A stretch of DNA of 27,599 nt from Conidiobolus incongruus B7586 (Eukaryota; Entomophthoromycota; Entomophthoromycetes; Entomophthorales; Conidiobolaceae). This document shows positions 9,975 through 22,138 of the stretch, one piece after another (the first letter of the stretch is position 1; each line of letters starts with the position of its first letter). The stretch covers positions 1-27,599 of the forward strand of contig JNEM01016978.1 in assembly GCA_000697335.1 (NCBI GenBank), written 5' to 3'. The translations under genes were made by a program, and so were the position numbers. The notes beneath the pieces were generated by a model, which worked only from the letters and a program-made list of their open reading frames with translations, was not told the DNA's origin and ran no database searches.

Positions 9975-10408
9975 TTTTATGAGGAAAGGATTTATTCGAC
10001 AACTTATGGGATGACATAATAAAACCGCCGTATCACTTAGTAATTACCAAGTATACGTAATAGTTACAAAGCATATAGTATATTTCCAATTCATCCAAGT
10101 GGATAACCGTAGTAATTCCTGGGACAGGACCCAATTCACTTAATTTCTCGCTAAAGGAGTATATAAAACAGATGTAGGCAAAAGTAAACAGACATGAGAT
10201 GGTGATCTTAAAACGAGAAAGAACCAGAGGACACAGGTATACAAAGTGTGGGCAGCCACTATGTAAGAAAAGTGACTTGGAGGTTAATAGATCTTCACAG
10301 AGCAGTCAAGCTTAGCACATACAATGAAACTCGAGATAGAGGACAAATAACAATCCGGGACATGTCATAGATAGACAAGCCTTTGAGGTGCCATTATTCG
10401 TCGAGTGA
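9975..10408. mobile_element. 434-bp insert of unknown family between 15-bp direct repeats
   Basis: This block is much less AT-rich than its flanks and is bracketed by a perfect 15-bp direct repeat; removing the block and one repeat rejoins a plausible ancestral AT-rich sequence. A duplication of this length suits target-primed insertion (LINE or SINE). On the minus strand the block would end in a short A run (CTCATAAAAAA), a weak poly(A)-like tail. No tRNA A/B boxes, long coding frame or terminal inverted repeat was found. A TATA-like GAGTATATAAAACAG lies at about 10157-10171 on the plus strand. The left junction lies about 41 bp upstream of the methyltransferase ATG. The insert could instead be a 5'-truncated LINE tail, a SINE, or captured non-repeat DNA. 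Confidence 0.45.
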
Positions 10409-10423
10409 GAAGCAAAGTAAATT
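10409..10423 (+). repeat. 15-bp direct repeat, right copy
   Basis: Second copy of GAAGCAAAGTAAATT, flanking the insert on its right. Confidence 0.6.
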
Positions 10424-11171
10424 CAATTATTATCATTTTTTACTAGATTTAAACCATTTTAAATTTGTGGGATTATATTCAAACCCAAATTTGATATTAG
10501 TTGTAATCAAATTTACTATAATAAAATATTCACCAATATATGTAATGGCTAAACTATTACTATTACTAAATAAACTTTTATATGTTATTAGTATAGATGT
10601 AATATATAAATTCATCGAATTTCGAACCTTTTATATTTACTAACTATAATAATTGTATTTTTATGTTTTGAAATTTTATTGATATAATATTATCAATTCT
10701 GAACTTTATCCATTATAAAAATAGTATTTAGAATATTGAATAAGTATGATGCTTTAAATATATTCCTTCTATTGAGATAATTAGTCATAACATTTTCTAA
10801 GATATATTAATTAGATCTTTTTATTATATTTATATCATCAATATTGTCAAATTTTTATAAAAATACAAAAATCTTTTTCTAATATATACTATAATGATTC
10901 GATTCAGCCTGATAAACTTATCTAATATTTCAAAATTAATATATTATGCACCTTACATTATATTCATTTTAATAATTAAATAGTTAAAAATATTATTTTT
11001 TTTCTCTTTAGATATATGCTTCAAATGTAAAATTAATTTATATTAGGTTGATTGAACAGGATCCCATAATTATTGATAATTGATTTTTACAGATAAATTG
11101 GTTAATTTACTATTACATAATAATAATAAATAGAATAGTACAATATATTAAAATTTATTTAGAAATCGACT

Positions 11172-12501
11172 ATGAGTTCTTTTAAAAAAAGAGTAGGAGG
11201 ACAAAAAATATCTATTAAATTACCTCTCGGAAGTAAATTAAGTACTCAAAACGGTCAATTACTAATTTCCAGCGGTATTTCGAGTTTGGACGAAGTATTG
11301 GGAGGTGGTTTACCTGTAGGCTCTCTTAACTTGGTTTTAGAAGACCAGTTCACCAACTATTCGTCATATTTGCTTAAATATTTTCTGACTCAGGGCATTT
11401 CCAACTCGCAGCCCGTTTGCTTAGTTGGTGGGGAAGACAGTTTTTGGTCAAGTTTGCCAGGAATTTATCATTATGACCGTCTGCAAGCTTCAACCCCTCC
11501 CAAGCAACAGGAGCCTAAAAAAGAAGAGGGTGATGATTTGAAAATTGCTTGGAGATATAAAAATTTACCTAATCTGAATAATGTTCAATCCGAAAATGAC
11601 AAAGGTAATTTACATGTTAAATAACATAAAGCATATTCTAATATCAATTTAGCCAATTCAGCTCTTGATAAAATAGAATCCAACTTTTGCAATCGATTTG
11701 ATTTGACTAATCCTATCACTGAAGATATGCTTACTAATGCTACTAAACATAATTTCAACTTGAAAAAGTATTCCAATTCCAATATTTTACTCAATATCTT
11801 GGAGGATATTAAACAATTATTGAAATCAGAATTTAGGTATATAATATATTTTTTATATCAATTCATCATATATTTACTTTATTTTTAGCTCTACGATACC
11901 AACTGACCCATCCCAGCCACGTAAAGTGTTAAGAGTAGCTATCAATTCATTAGGCTCGCCATTCTACAACAATGGTCCACTTCCATTTGCCGAAATCTAT
12001 CAGTTCTTAACTCAGCTCAAGAGTTTAATGCGCTTTTCATATGCTACTCTCATGGTTACACTACCTGCATACATTTATACCCCATCCTACTTAGTCCCAA
12101 TCTATCATCTATTTGACAGTGTCATCTCGTTAGACACATTCACCCACGAACAAGCTGCCCTGGCCGCTTCTGGACATCATGGCTTCTTCCGACTTGTGAA
12201 ATCACCCAGCATCAATTCTATCCAACCATCCACCTCTAAAATCCTGCAATCTAACCACAACAACTTCGTCTTCAAGCTCAGTCGTAAACAATTCACCATC
12301 GAGCCCTATGTGCTACCCCCCGAATTAGGCGACAGTCCCGCATCTTCGGGATGCTCAGCGCAGAATCCCAGTCAAAATATTTCCATGGATATTTTGCAGA
12401 ATTTCACCAATTCTAATCAGGCACAGCAACCTAAGAGAATTACTTCACATTTGGGATTTAATAATAACGGTAGTAATAGTAAGAAATCGCTGGATTTTTA
12501 A
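11172..12501 (+). CDS. ELP4: Elongator complex protein 4 (Elp4/PAXNEB)
   Basis: Exons 11172-11604, 11653-11836 and 11889-12501 give 409 aa ending in TAA (human 424, yeast 456). Elp4 is one of the three RecA-fold subunits of the Elp456 ring, which binds tRNA and aids wobble-uridine (U34) modification by Elongator. Family stretches: GQLLISSGISSLDEVLGGGLPVGSLNLVLED (about 37-67) with FTNYSSYLLKYFL, KIAWRYKNLP after an acidic/Pro linker, NRFDLTNPIT, then after the second intron RVAINSLGSPFY, FSYATLMVTLPAYIY, GFFRLVKSPSINS and FKLSRKQFTIEPYVLPPELGDSPASSGC. As usual for Elp4 the Walker A site is degenerate. The Ser/Asn-rich tail (about 370-409) is low complexity. The two introns (48 and 52 nt) are in phases 1 and 2. 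The start ATG is preceded by A at -3. Confidence 0.95.
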
Positions 12502-13238
12502 TTTAACATATTAGATTGGTTTCATATTGTCAATATAGCATTGCAATATCATGGAATAAATTATTTAGTAAATAGATTCAATTATGAATTTAGAGTTATG
12601 CATTTTATAAAACATTTAGATAATTATTATAAATTTGATAAAATAAATATTCAGAATAATATAACATAAATATGCAAAATGATTTCAAAAATTTTTCAAT
12701 ATTCAATTATTGATTCAAATTGATTTCATTATTAATTCATTTTTAAATTAAATTTAACTTTCATTTCATTTACATATTAAATCTATCTCGATTAAATTGA
12801 AATATTATAGTAAACAATTATGTACATAGTTCTCCATATAAAAATATATTTAACCATACAACGTCATCATTTCTTTACTCAGTATAAATAATCATTTCAA
12901 TCTTTATTAGTTTAGAATATAAAATTAATTGTTAACTGAAAATTATCTTTAAATTATGATAAAATAACTAAAATATTTATTAGAATCCTTTATTTTTGGT
13001 GATTTATGTAAACATTTATAGTTAATAGAATTTTTATAATTTAATAAAAATATAGAGGATATAAGAGAAATTTATTAACAAAAAATATTACATTTTAGAT
13101 GATGAATAGATCCAATATAATATTACTAGAATAACATTATGTCACCAATATCAATAGACTACTATTCATTTTAAGTTGAGACAAAGTTGATAGAACAACC
13201 AGAGAGGATAAGAAGTGAGTATTTGTGGAAAATAGCAG
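12502..13238. other. AT-rich spacer
   Basis: Non-coding as far as can be seen. 13140-13238 is less AT-rich and may be the 3' UTR of the small minus-strand gene. Confidence 0.55.
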
Positions 13239-13448
13239 CTAGAGTAAGAAGACATACATCAAACCAAACAGAATAAAAGCATCGGAGGCTTGCCACTGGT
13301 AGGGCTCACACTCTTCTTCCTGCTTTAATTGAGTTTCCGTAGAGTCAACGAGTAAGTTATGATACAAGGTTTTCTCGCTCGATTCTTCAGTGTAGTCGTT
13401 ATCGTAAAAGGAAAAGAGGACTGGATTGACGGATTCCAAGGACAACAT
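13239..13448 (-). CDS. Small hypothetical protein with C-terminal hydrophobic segment
   Basis: A 69-codon frame from ATG 13448 (A at -3) to TAG. Its base composition is clearly gene-like within very AT-rich flanks. The N-terminal 50 residues are acidic and polar (NDYTEESSEKTLYH, KQEEECEPYQWQ); the last 16, ASDAFILFGLMYVFLL, look like the start of a membrane helix ending at the stop codon, a little short for a full span. A GTATGT donor-like string inside the last codons could mean the true C-terminus lies in another exon downstream, but no good acceptor was settled. Upstream there is a CCAAT box and a pyrimidine-rich tract, supporting a promoter. Family not recognised; it may be a tail-anchored or small accessory membrane subunit. 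Confidence 0.5.
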   Translation of the reverse strand: MLSLESVNPVLFSFYDNDYTEESSEKTLYHNLLVDSTETQLKQEEECEPYQWQASDAFILFGLMYVFLL

Positions 13449-13618
13449 ATTGGGGGATTAATTATAGTTGAAAACAAGGTTACAGTTGAAAAAAATTCTC
13501 CAATTGAGAATTAAGATATGAACAGGGACTGTATCTCCATTTATACCATTTGAAAAGATTTGCATGAATCGATTAGTCAAATTTATTTTATCTTTTTCCA
13601 CCAATCATCATACTTCGT

Positions 13619-13670
13619 TTATCTTACTATCTCTTACCCCCCTCCTCCCTTAAGCTTAGCCAATCATCTT
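13619..13670. promoter_or_regulatory. Pyrimidine-rich tract and CCAAT box upstream of the small gene
   Basis: About 170-220 bp upstream of the ATG at 13448 lies a run of CT-rich sequence (CTCTTACCCCCCTCCTCCCTT) followed by AGCCAATCAT; another CCAATCAT lies near 13600. C-rich blocks are rare in this window, so a promoter role is plausible, but it rests on motif and position only. Confidence 0.3.
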
Positions 13671-16322
13671 TTGCCTAATTGGGTATTAGCTAGAGATATA
13701 TTTTGTATTACTAACGGATAATTGATAAGTTACGTTGATAGGAATGTAGGATATTATCTTTAATTTTTTATAGCTTAATTTATTAATATATTTTACATTT
13801 TAACAATTATGTTATCGTTTGATTTTATTTTTTTAATATGAATTTCAAGAATAATTCTAATAGAATTCAAATTTTATCAGTTTGATTTATTCCTAAATTA
13901 AGTAAAAATCAATATGTTATTCCTAGAATGATATCTTAAATTGATTAAAATTTATAAAGATGTTTTAGTAATTATAAAATCAAAATAATTAAAAATAATT
14001 CAGTCTAGATTAAATAAAATATTTTTAACTTTATATAAAAAGATATTCTTGTTATAAGATTCAATGTTTTTAGCTATTAATCAATGAGAATAATATAAAC
14101 TCGAAATTTAAATGTAAATCAAAATAACCCAAATTGGTAACTTAACACACTTGCAAAAAATAGAACACCTAACGCTGTAACAATATGTTCACTTCTTTAA
14201 CCTCAAACTCATCACTTTAGATCCGAACAAAATGAATCGCAACCCACGTAGGCGTAATTAACCCACAAAATAATCTGGAGAATTTACCAATATTAAATAT
14301 GACTGTGTTTAAGATTTGCATTAAAATCATTCATTTTGGTAAATTTGATAACTTGGTAGTCAATTCTTTCAATCTTTTGTAAATTACATTATCCATTTCA
14401 TTTAGGGATGTAACTTTGGTTTCAAATTTTTATTAGACTTATATAGTATTTTAAATTTGATAATTGCTAAAAAATTTTACTGTGTGGTAGATGAATTCAT
14501 AAAGTGCTAATAATTGTTACAATTGATAATTTTGGAATGAATTTTGATCTAATTGAGCTTTAAATTGATGTTGTAAATTACAATGTAAGTTTTTGATACA
14601 CTTATTGCTATATAATGAAAACAAACCAATATTTAAGATTAAATAATAAATGAATAATCTTAATTACCATCAATATTGATTTTATACTATTGGAATACGT
14701 TGATTTCATAGTATCAAAAAAATTGTTAACAATTTAAACAATTGATATTATTTTAATGAATTGGTACTAAAATAAAAAGAATGCTAATGGTAACTTGTTC
14801 AAAATCAATTTAGAAATCTTAATAATCTATTATATAATTACGATTTATGACTATTTTAAATGTATATATAAAACATTTATCACTATCTATCCCTTATAAT
14901 GGTCATAAATACCTTGATAAATTGTTAATATCAAATAATAGATGAGTTCAATCTTTAATGTTATAAATTTCTAAATATTAGTATGATTGTCTTGATTTGA
15001 TTTTGTACTAAATTTCTTGTTTGCCCTTTAGCAAATTGAGTCATTAGATCATTGTTTTCAGGAATTTGTATATAACATATTAAAAATCAATGAAGATAAA
15101 ATATATTATAGATTGATAATTATAACAATATCCCCATTATTAATAATATTATATACTTTATTTTGGTACGATATTATTTAAAAGTATGTTGATAACCCTC
15201 TTACATACGTATAAAATTCTATTCAATATTGTTATTATCATTTATTTTCAAAATCCTTAAAGATGTTTCTTGTTAAAATAATATTAATTGAATAAATTAA
15301 ATTTCAATATATAATCAATCTATAGATTCTAGATAATTTTTTTATAACTGAATGAAAACATGATTTGATCATTATATTAATCATGGTTTGCAAAAATATA
15401 TATAAGTTTTATAATCAAAAAGTTATTATATTGTAATTTCTTTGATATTTTGTATATGAATTATATCAATAGCAATAAATGAGTGATTCAATTTAAATAT
15501 ATTGAAAACTGGATGTTATTGATAAATGTTATTAAATTCAATGTTAAAATTAAATTGAATTTAAAACAACTCTTTTAGGACTCCAAGCGATTGGGATTAA
15601 TATTTCTCTATAATTAATTAATTTTATTGGGTTTTTTCAATATCAGATTCTTTGTATGAATGTGACTACTTATGATTGGATGAATTTCATTGAAATTTAT
15701 TATACAATAAATAGGCTCTTTACTAGTGTAAATAATTCTTTATAAGAAAAATATTCTAATTTGGTGTAAAATTTGGCAAACATTTTGTCTGGGTTAATAG
15801 ATTCAATTAACAAATACATATCCTGAAATGATTAACACATAAAATATCGTGAATATTTATAATATAAATAAAAAGAATTTTTTCTCATAGTTTTTAATAT
15901 TTAATATTAATCATATTGATATTTTAATTATATAAAGGGTATTCAAATTTGAACATAATATAATTTTTAGTTATTATATTCACATTCAACTCTCGAATTT
16001 GATCCAAATTTAGAAACATTCAAATATTGTTATATTATAGTTGGATTGTAACTTTTATTAATTTTATTTATTAGTTAATATAATTTAAAATTTGATAATG
16101 ATAAGTTAAAATATAATATTAATGGCTATAATAATATATCAAAATTATACAATTTTACAATTATACAATTATTCAAAGTTCCTGAAATCCAGAGAAAAAA
16201 TTCTATTAATTTCCATCCCATAATTTTCAGGATTGAAAATTAGGAGCATAAATTATAAATTAAAGTGGTGATATCATCTTAATAGTTGCAATTCAAAATT
16301 TTATCAATTATTATTAATCAAA
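13671..16322. other. Long non-coding stretch, about 2.65 kb
   Basis: The longest gene-free interval outside the transposon block. It is AT-rich throughout with only short frames. A modestly less AT-rich patch at about 14120-14290 contains CACGTAGGCG and AACCCAC strings but no tRNA fold, transposon end or coding frame that I can support. The right end holds the exportin-2 promoter. Confidence 0.5.
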
Positions 16323-19300
16323 ATGAACTTGGATCCTGCCAGACTTCAACAACTAGTAGCCTTATTTGAGCAATCTTTGAATTATCAAACTACTGTTCAA
16401 GGTAACTTTTTATTTTTGTATTACTTATTCAATGAACATAATTTATTTGATCAATGTTATTCTAAACATCCAATTTACTAATATAAAACTTTTTAGCTGG
16501 AAATGAACTGGAAGCACAAAGTCAAACTCCCGATTTTTTGATTTACTTAATGGCAATTCTCCAAGAAGAACAAGTTGGTATTTACATCCGTATAGCAGCG
16601 GCTTTATTTTTAAAAAATTTCATTATTAGACATTGGAAATATGTAATTATATTAATTTATTCTTTTCAAAAATGCTTTAACTTGTTTGTTTTAGGTTCAA
16701 GAAGAAGCTGATATTATCCCGAGTGAAGTTCGTGAAGCTGTTAAAAATCAAATTGTTGATCTCATGGTCAAATCCGATTCCAAAGTTCAAATTCATTTAT
16801 GTGAAGTTATCTCTAATATTGCCGATTATGACTATCCCAATCATTGGGATCAATTGATTCCTGTAACTTGTAACCAATAATTAATTTATATATTCAATAT
16901 TAACTGTATTTTATAGTCTTTAACAAAATATTTAAGTCCAGACAACTTACAGACAAACTTGGGTGTCTTACAAACTGTTAACTCTATTTTCAAAAGGTAA
17001 TTTATTTACATTTTCTTATTATCTAATATATTTACATTTTATCATTTTAGATGGAGATCCAAATTCCGTACAGATGAATTATTTATTGAAATCAACTATT
17101 CTATGGAATGTTTTGGAACACCTTATCTTAACATTTTCCAAGTAAGTTTGATACTAATCATTTATATTTTACATCTAATTAATCATTTATAGGCCACTGA
17201 CCAACTTATTGATCAAAATGCCAACAATCCTCAAGCTTTAAATCCTTTGTTAGAAACTTTGAATGTTCTTTTGCAAATTTATCTCAGCTTAATTTCTCAC
17301 GATATTCCACAATTTTTGGTTGATAATTCAACCGTCTTCCAAGGGTTATTGTGCAAGTATCTGGTCTATGATAATCCAACTTATTCTAATTCTAATTTCG
17401 GCGCTGATGACGAAGTTAGCAATTTGGAAAATGTAAAAGTAGAAATTTTAGAAATTGTTCATTTGTATATTCAAAAGTATACTGAAGATTTTGCTGAAAT
17501 CAACTCAGTCGTTAACTCTACCTGGTCTCTCGTGACTCGTTTGGATAGTAGACCCAAATTCGATCTTTTGACTAGTAAAGCATTGACTCTTTTGAGTACA
17601 GCTGTAAAAATGACCAGATTCCAACCTCTCTTTAGCGATCAAGATGTTCTTACTACCTTATCTAAGCAAGTTATTATTCCTAATGCCACTCTGAGAGAAA
17701 TTGATGAAGAATTGTTCACTGATGAACCTATGGAATACATTAAACGTGATTTAGAAGGAACAGATAGTGAAACTAGAAGACGTTCTGCTGCTGATTTGGT
17801 CCGTAGTTTATTAATCACTTTCCAAAAAGATTGGACTGCTCTGTTTTCTGGATTCATTTCATCTAATCTTGAACTTTACAAATCTGATCCTGTTAACAAC
17901 TGGAAAAGTAAGGATACAGCTATTTTCTTACTCTCTTCCATCGCCACTACCAAGCAAGCTACCTCATTAGGTGTTACAAGCGCTAATGAATTTGTCAATA
18001 TAGCTGATTTATTCTCTACTCATATTTTGCCTGATCTTCAACCTGAGGCTAATGCACACCCAATTCTCAAAGTTGATTCCATCAAATATTTATTCACCTT
18101 CAGAAATCAATTAACACCTGAACAATTGCTTTCTATGCTTCCTTTGTTGGTTTTCCATTTGGGCTCAAATGATCAGGTAGTTTATACTTACGCTGCTGTT
18201 GCTATTGAACGTATTCTTGCAATGAAAGTCAATCATCGATCTGTGTTTACTGCTGAAAGCTTGAGACCAATTTTAGAAAACTTGTTAAATAATTTATTTG
18301 CTCTCACTTTCAAGGGAAACTCTGCACAACAAATTGCTGAAAACGATTACATTATGAAAACTATCATGCGTACCGTCATTGTAGCTGGACCTTCTATCTT
18401 ACCTTATAGCACTCTTTTAGCTCAAAAACTTTCTGAATTGCTTAAGCTTATCGCTTCTAATCCCAGTAATCCCAAATATAGTCATTATGCTTTTGAAACT
18501 ATTGGTGCTTGTATTCGACTTGCAAGAAATGATGCAAACAGCTTTTTACAACTCGAATCTGCCTTCCAAGAAACATTCCAGTTAATTCTCACCCAAAATA
18601 TTGAAGAGTTTATTCCTTATGTCATTCAAATTTTAGCTCAAATTCTTGTTTCCCATCCCACACAAGGTATTCCCGAATTTTATCAAGGACTTTTGGGAAC
18701 CATTGTTCAACCTTCATTGTGGCAGAAAGAAGGAAATATTCCCGCTCTTACCAGACTTCTCCGTAGTTACCTTATTAGAAGTGCCAGGTTTGAAACCTCA
18801 ATTACCCAATCTAATGTACTCAACTCCATTTTGGGTATTTTCCAGAAACTCATTTCTTCTAAAATCAATGATATTTATGGATTTGAGCTCATCCGTGAAA
18901 TCTTCGTTCAAATTCCTATTCAAGTTTTGCAACAATACCTTCCATCTGTGATTAACTTAATGCTCTCCAGGTTACAAGCCTCTAAAACTAACAAATTCAT
19001 TTATGAATTCACTTTATTCTTAAGTGTACTTCTATCCGCTAATAAGCCTGATTGGAACGCTGATCTCGCCGTTAGACTCTTTGAAAATATTCAACCAGGC
19101 CTTTTGGCTCAATTGGCCCAATTTTTTATTGTTAATACTATCCCACAAATCTCAGGTTCAGCCAATCGTAGGTTGGTTATTGTAGGTATGACTGCTCTCC
19201 TTACCCAAACACATTTCAGTACTGTTGATCCTCTTAAAGCCCATTGGCCCTCCATAATGAACGGTGTTATGACCCTTCTTGAATCTCCTGATATTGTCAA

Positions 19301-19580
19301 ACACGATACTGAGGCCGAATTGCAACAAGAAGAAGAATTAATCCGCTTCGAGGTTGAAGATACCACTTTCTCCACTGCATTCGTTAACCTTGCCACTTCA
19401 TCTCTTCCTCCTTGCAACCCTGCACTTGCGATCCCTGACACCAAAGCCCATGTCGTTAATCAACTAAGAGAATTCATTCAGAAGAACCCCAACTTCATCA
19501 GAGAAACAGCTTCCCAATTACAAGAAGCCCAAGCCAATACTTTGGTCAATCAATTTGTTAATTTGGGAATTCAAGTATAA
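16323..19580 (+). CDS. CSE1: Exportin-2 (Cse1/CAS), importin-alpha re-exporter
   Basis: Exons 16323-16401, 16497-16642, 16695-16862, 16917-16996, 17051-17141 and 17193-19580 give 983 aa ending in TAA (human CAS 971, yeast Cse1 960). The protein is a HEAT-repeat karyopherin that binds RanGTP with importin-alpha and returns it to the cytoplasm. Residues about 1-75 match the importin-beta N-terminal domain (IRIAAALFLKNFIIRHWKY). Cse1-specific stretches include VLQTVNSIFKRWRSKFRTDELF, SKQVIIPNATLREIDEELF, MEYIKRDLEGTDSETRRRSAADLVRSL, NNWKSKDTAIFLLSSIAT, NDYIMKTIMRTV, EFIPYVIQILAQIL, LWQKEGNIPALTRLLRSYLIR and FQKLISSKINDIYGFEL. The five introns (50-95 nt) are all in the first quarter; the remaining 796 codons form one exon. 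Adjacent genes are unrelated. Confidence 0.97.
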
Positions 19581-19885
19581 TTCTCTTCAATTCCATAAAA
19601 TTATAAAATATTATGACATACTTAAAATTATATATTGATTTTTACTATAAAATATTTCAGACAATATAACTGATTATTTGTAATATTTTCATTGCAATAT
19701 TAAAAAATTGGATTTAATAAAAAAATTTTGTAATAGTTGAATTTTTAATCAATTGAAATTTTTATTTTTAATATATTTATAATAAAAATAAACCAATATC
19801 TTTAAATAGTTTGACCAAATTTGAAATAAATAAATTACATGCTTGACTTTAAATATAATATATGATTAATTTTGAAATTTGAAAT
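19581..19885. other. AT-rich spacer between convergent genes
   Basis: 3' flanks of exportin-2 (plus) and Nse3 (minus); AT runs only. Confidence 0.6.
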
Positions 19886-20932
19886 TTAGGTATTGTTAGT
19901 ATTTGGAGTATTCGTGGTATTCGTATTGGGATTCATTTCTTCTATCATTCTTTTAATTTCATTTTCGATATCTTCCGAGTAATTATCGCCATAAATCTAA
20001 AAACCAATATAAATTAATTGACAATGTTAAAAGTGATATAATGTGTTACTTGTTTTAAAAATCCGCTAAGTTTATCCGCTGTAACTTCAACTTTAGCTCT
20101 AGGACCCCAGCGATATTCGTATATGACTTGATCTCGATCACCACCCGATGTATTAATTAAATTACCAGTATGACTAGCATTTAATCGAACTAAATAATTC
20201 TGTTTGATCATTTGGTTGATACATGGTTTCAACTGTTTTTCTTCGTCTACTTCAAAAGTCCTTAAAAATTGAACCAATGACGGATGCTGAATATAATGGT
20301 CGGAAACAAGGATTAGTGTTAGGATAATCATCGATAATCCCAATTGATCAAAGCTTTGATTATTTAAGGAGACCAATGAAGGATGGTGAAGAATTTCCAG
20401 CGGGATAACACTCTGTAATATATATGCTTTAACTTGGTTTTTTTCTTTGTTATTTGCAGCATCTAAATAAATTTATAAATTTTAGCAAGAAATTATTAAA
20501 TATATGAAAATTAGAAATTTACTTCTTCTAGAAACTAAAGAAGTGGAGGCAGCCGTATCCTTCTGAGGTAATTCCACTAATTGCAGACCACAAACATCTT
20601 TTAATATTTGTTGAGCTTTATCGAAAACCTTTTGGAAAGATCTATTCATATCACCCAATACTAAACTGAGTTGAATATAATGAATTAATAATAAAACTTA
20701 AAGTCAATTTACTCTTCTTGGTAATATCTTCCTTTTTAATAGGTACTTTTTTATTCTCTGTAAATAGAGCATATCTCACTAGTTGAATAGCCTTACGCTC
20801 TATTAAATCGTCCTAATAACTCAATTAATATTAATATATATCGAATAATATTTCAACATTTACGTTGCTACTAGTTGGAGTATTAGTATTTTCAATGTTT
20901 TCAATATTGTTACTATTTTGTGTTGAATCCAT
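19886..20932 (-). CDS. NSE3: Nse3/MAGE-domain subunit of the SMC5/6 complex
   Basis: Minus-strand gene with exons 20932-20864, 20812-20713, 20660-20523, 20462-20050 and 19996-19886, giving 276 aa and a TAA stop (human NSMCE3 304, yeast about 300). Nse3 is a tandem winged-helix MAGE protein that with Nse1 and Nse4 forms the Nse1-3-4 module bridging SMC5/6, binding DNA and stimulating the Nse1 RING ligase. MAGE signatures: ERKAIQLVRYALFTENKKVPIKKEDI (about 26-51), RSFQKVFDKAQQILKDVCGLQLVELP, SMIILTLILVSD, and YEYRWGPRAKVEV with Trp near residue 221, the classic YxWGPRA block. After it come KLSGFLKQ and, in the last exon, a short helix and an Asn/Thr-rich tail. The N-terminus is likewise Asn/Thr-rich. 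Introns are 50-60 nt; all four are needed to keep the MAGE domain in frame. Confidence 0.93.
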
Positions 20933-20983
20933 ATTAATATTTAAAATGATTGTTTTTTGTTGGATTTTTTATAACATTTAATG

Positions 20984-21117
20984 ACCTCATTACCTCATAT
21001 ATATTTTTTTGAAAATTATTAATTTAGTTATGGGATTGAAAATAGTTTTATTTGATTATCTCGATTTTATCATTTTTTTTTGGAATCTATATAAACATTT
21101 GTTGAATGCGACCTCAT
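20984..21117. promoter_or_regulatory. Three ACCTCAT motifs upstream of NSE3
   Basis: ACCTCAT occurs at 20984-20990, 20992-20998 and 21111-21117, 52-185 bp upstream of the NSE3 start (ATGAGGT on the gene strand; the first two form an 8-bp-spaced pair). Repetition in such AT-rich DNA suggests a factor site; no known factor is assigned. Confidence 0.25.
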
Positions 21118-22044
21118 TTTTATCTTCATATTTTTATAATTTTTTAGTAGTTATTATAAATTTTCTTGATAATTGATATATTATATTCATGAATTAAAAA
21201 TTATTAAATATTATAGTTCAAAATTATATAATCGAGATTTTATTATACTAAATTAAAGACTAGAACTTGGCTTGATCTAAATTTTTACTAGAAATGGATT
21301 ATAGTATAACTTCAACTAACTGTGGTAATCTCAATGCTACTATATAAGTGAATACTTTTAGAAATTTAATCAGATTTTAATAATAAACTTGAGTAAAAAT
21401 CTTTTTAATAGCAAAACTTAAAAATATATCACTCAATTTTATATTATTAAAACAATAGTATAAAACACTGCTATAGATAATCTTTATATAAAATCCAATT
21501 TGGTGATTAATAAAATTAAAACTATAATACATAGAGGAGGATTTATACATTTCTATTATATAATTAGTAACAATGTATATAGTCATTGTAATGGTTAAAA
21601 GACAAATATTTTAAAGTCGATGAATTATCAGAATAAAATATATGGGATAATTGAAGTATGCAAGGATCAACTTAAGTTTGCATTCCAAAGATACATAATT
21701 TACCTCGCTGTTTATAAAAGATATGATCGGAGTTTGAAAAAGTGTCTCAATTTAAAATGAAGTTGACGAATTATGATTTCATCATTAATTTCATGATACA
21801 TTTAATTATTTACTAATCATTTTATTATTTCTATTACGAGTATAATTTCTAATAAATTATTTAATATGTGAACTCGTAATAAATACTATTTTAAGTAATA
21901 AAATGTAATAATTCTAGTATTTATTAATTGAATTCATAGTAATCAATGTGAAATTTATAAATTCTCATATAATTTCACCAAATCATAAAAATATGAACAA
22001 ATTTAAGTATTTGGCTAAATATACTTGAATCGATGATATATGTG

Positions 22045-22063
22045 TATATATATATATATATAT
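22045..22063. repeat. TA dinucleotide microsatellite
   Basis: About nine and a half TA units, 76 bp upstream of the aminoacylase start codon. Confidence 0.8.
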
Positions 22064-22138
22064 CCAACGATTACGACATAATATTCAATTTGTTAATATT
22101 TTTATTTTAAAACTTCAATTTTTAAAGTTTATTAAAAA

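Larger units (their letters stand above)
9934..11171. other. Divergent intergenic region containing an insert; remainder AT-rich
   Basis: Between the methyltransferase start (minus) and Elp4 (plus). The first part is taken by the GC-richer insert at 9975-10408; 10424-11171 is very AT-rich with no supported coding frame and presumably holds the Elp4 promoter. Confidence 0.55.
20933..22138. other. Divergent intergenic region between NSE3 and aminoacylase
   Basis: 1.2 kb, AT-rich, no supported gene. It carries three ACCTCAT strings near NSE3 and a TA dinucleotide run near the aminoacylase gene. A frame of about 70 codons at 21377-21586 on the minus strand is AT-driven and not believed. Confidence 0.55.

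Noticed and set aside
9975-10408. Solo LTR
   Set aside because: The block does not begin TG and end CA at the repeat borders, and the 15-bp flanking duplication is too long for LTR integration. It stays unclassified.
10383-10643. Plus-strand frame of 86 codons right of the insert
   Set aside because: It starts inside the insert and runs into AT-rich DNA coding mostly Ile, Tyr, Leu and Lys, as random AT DNA does; no family resemblance or promoter.
14120-14290. Possible RNA gene in a slightly GC-richer patch
   Set aside because: No cloverleaf, A/B boxes or other fold could be drawn by eye.
19109-19444. Minus-strand frame inside exportin-2
   Set aside because: Antisense shadow of a strongly conserved coding exon.
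21377-21586. Minus-strand frame of 69 codons
   Set aside because: Composition is that of random AT-rich DNA, with no gene-like codon use.
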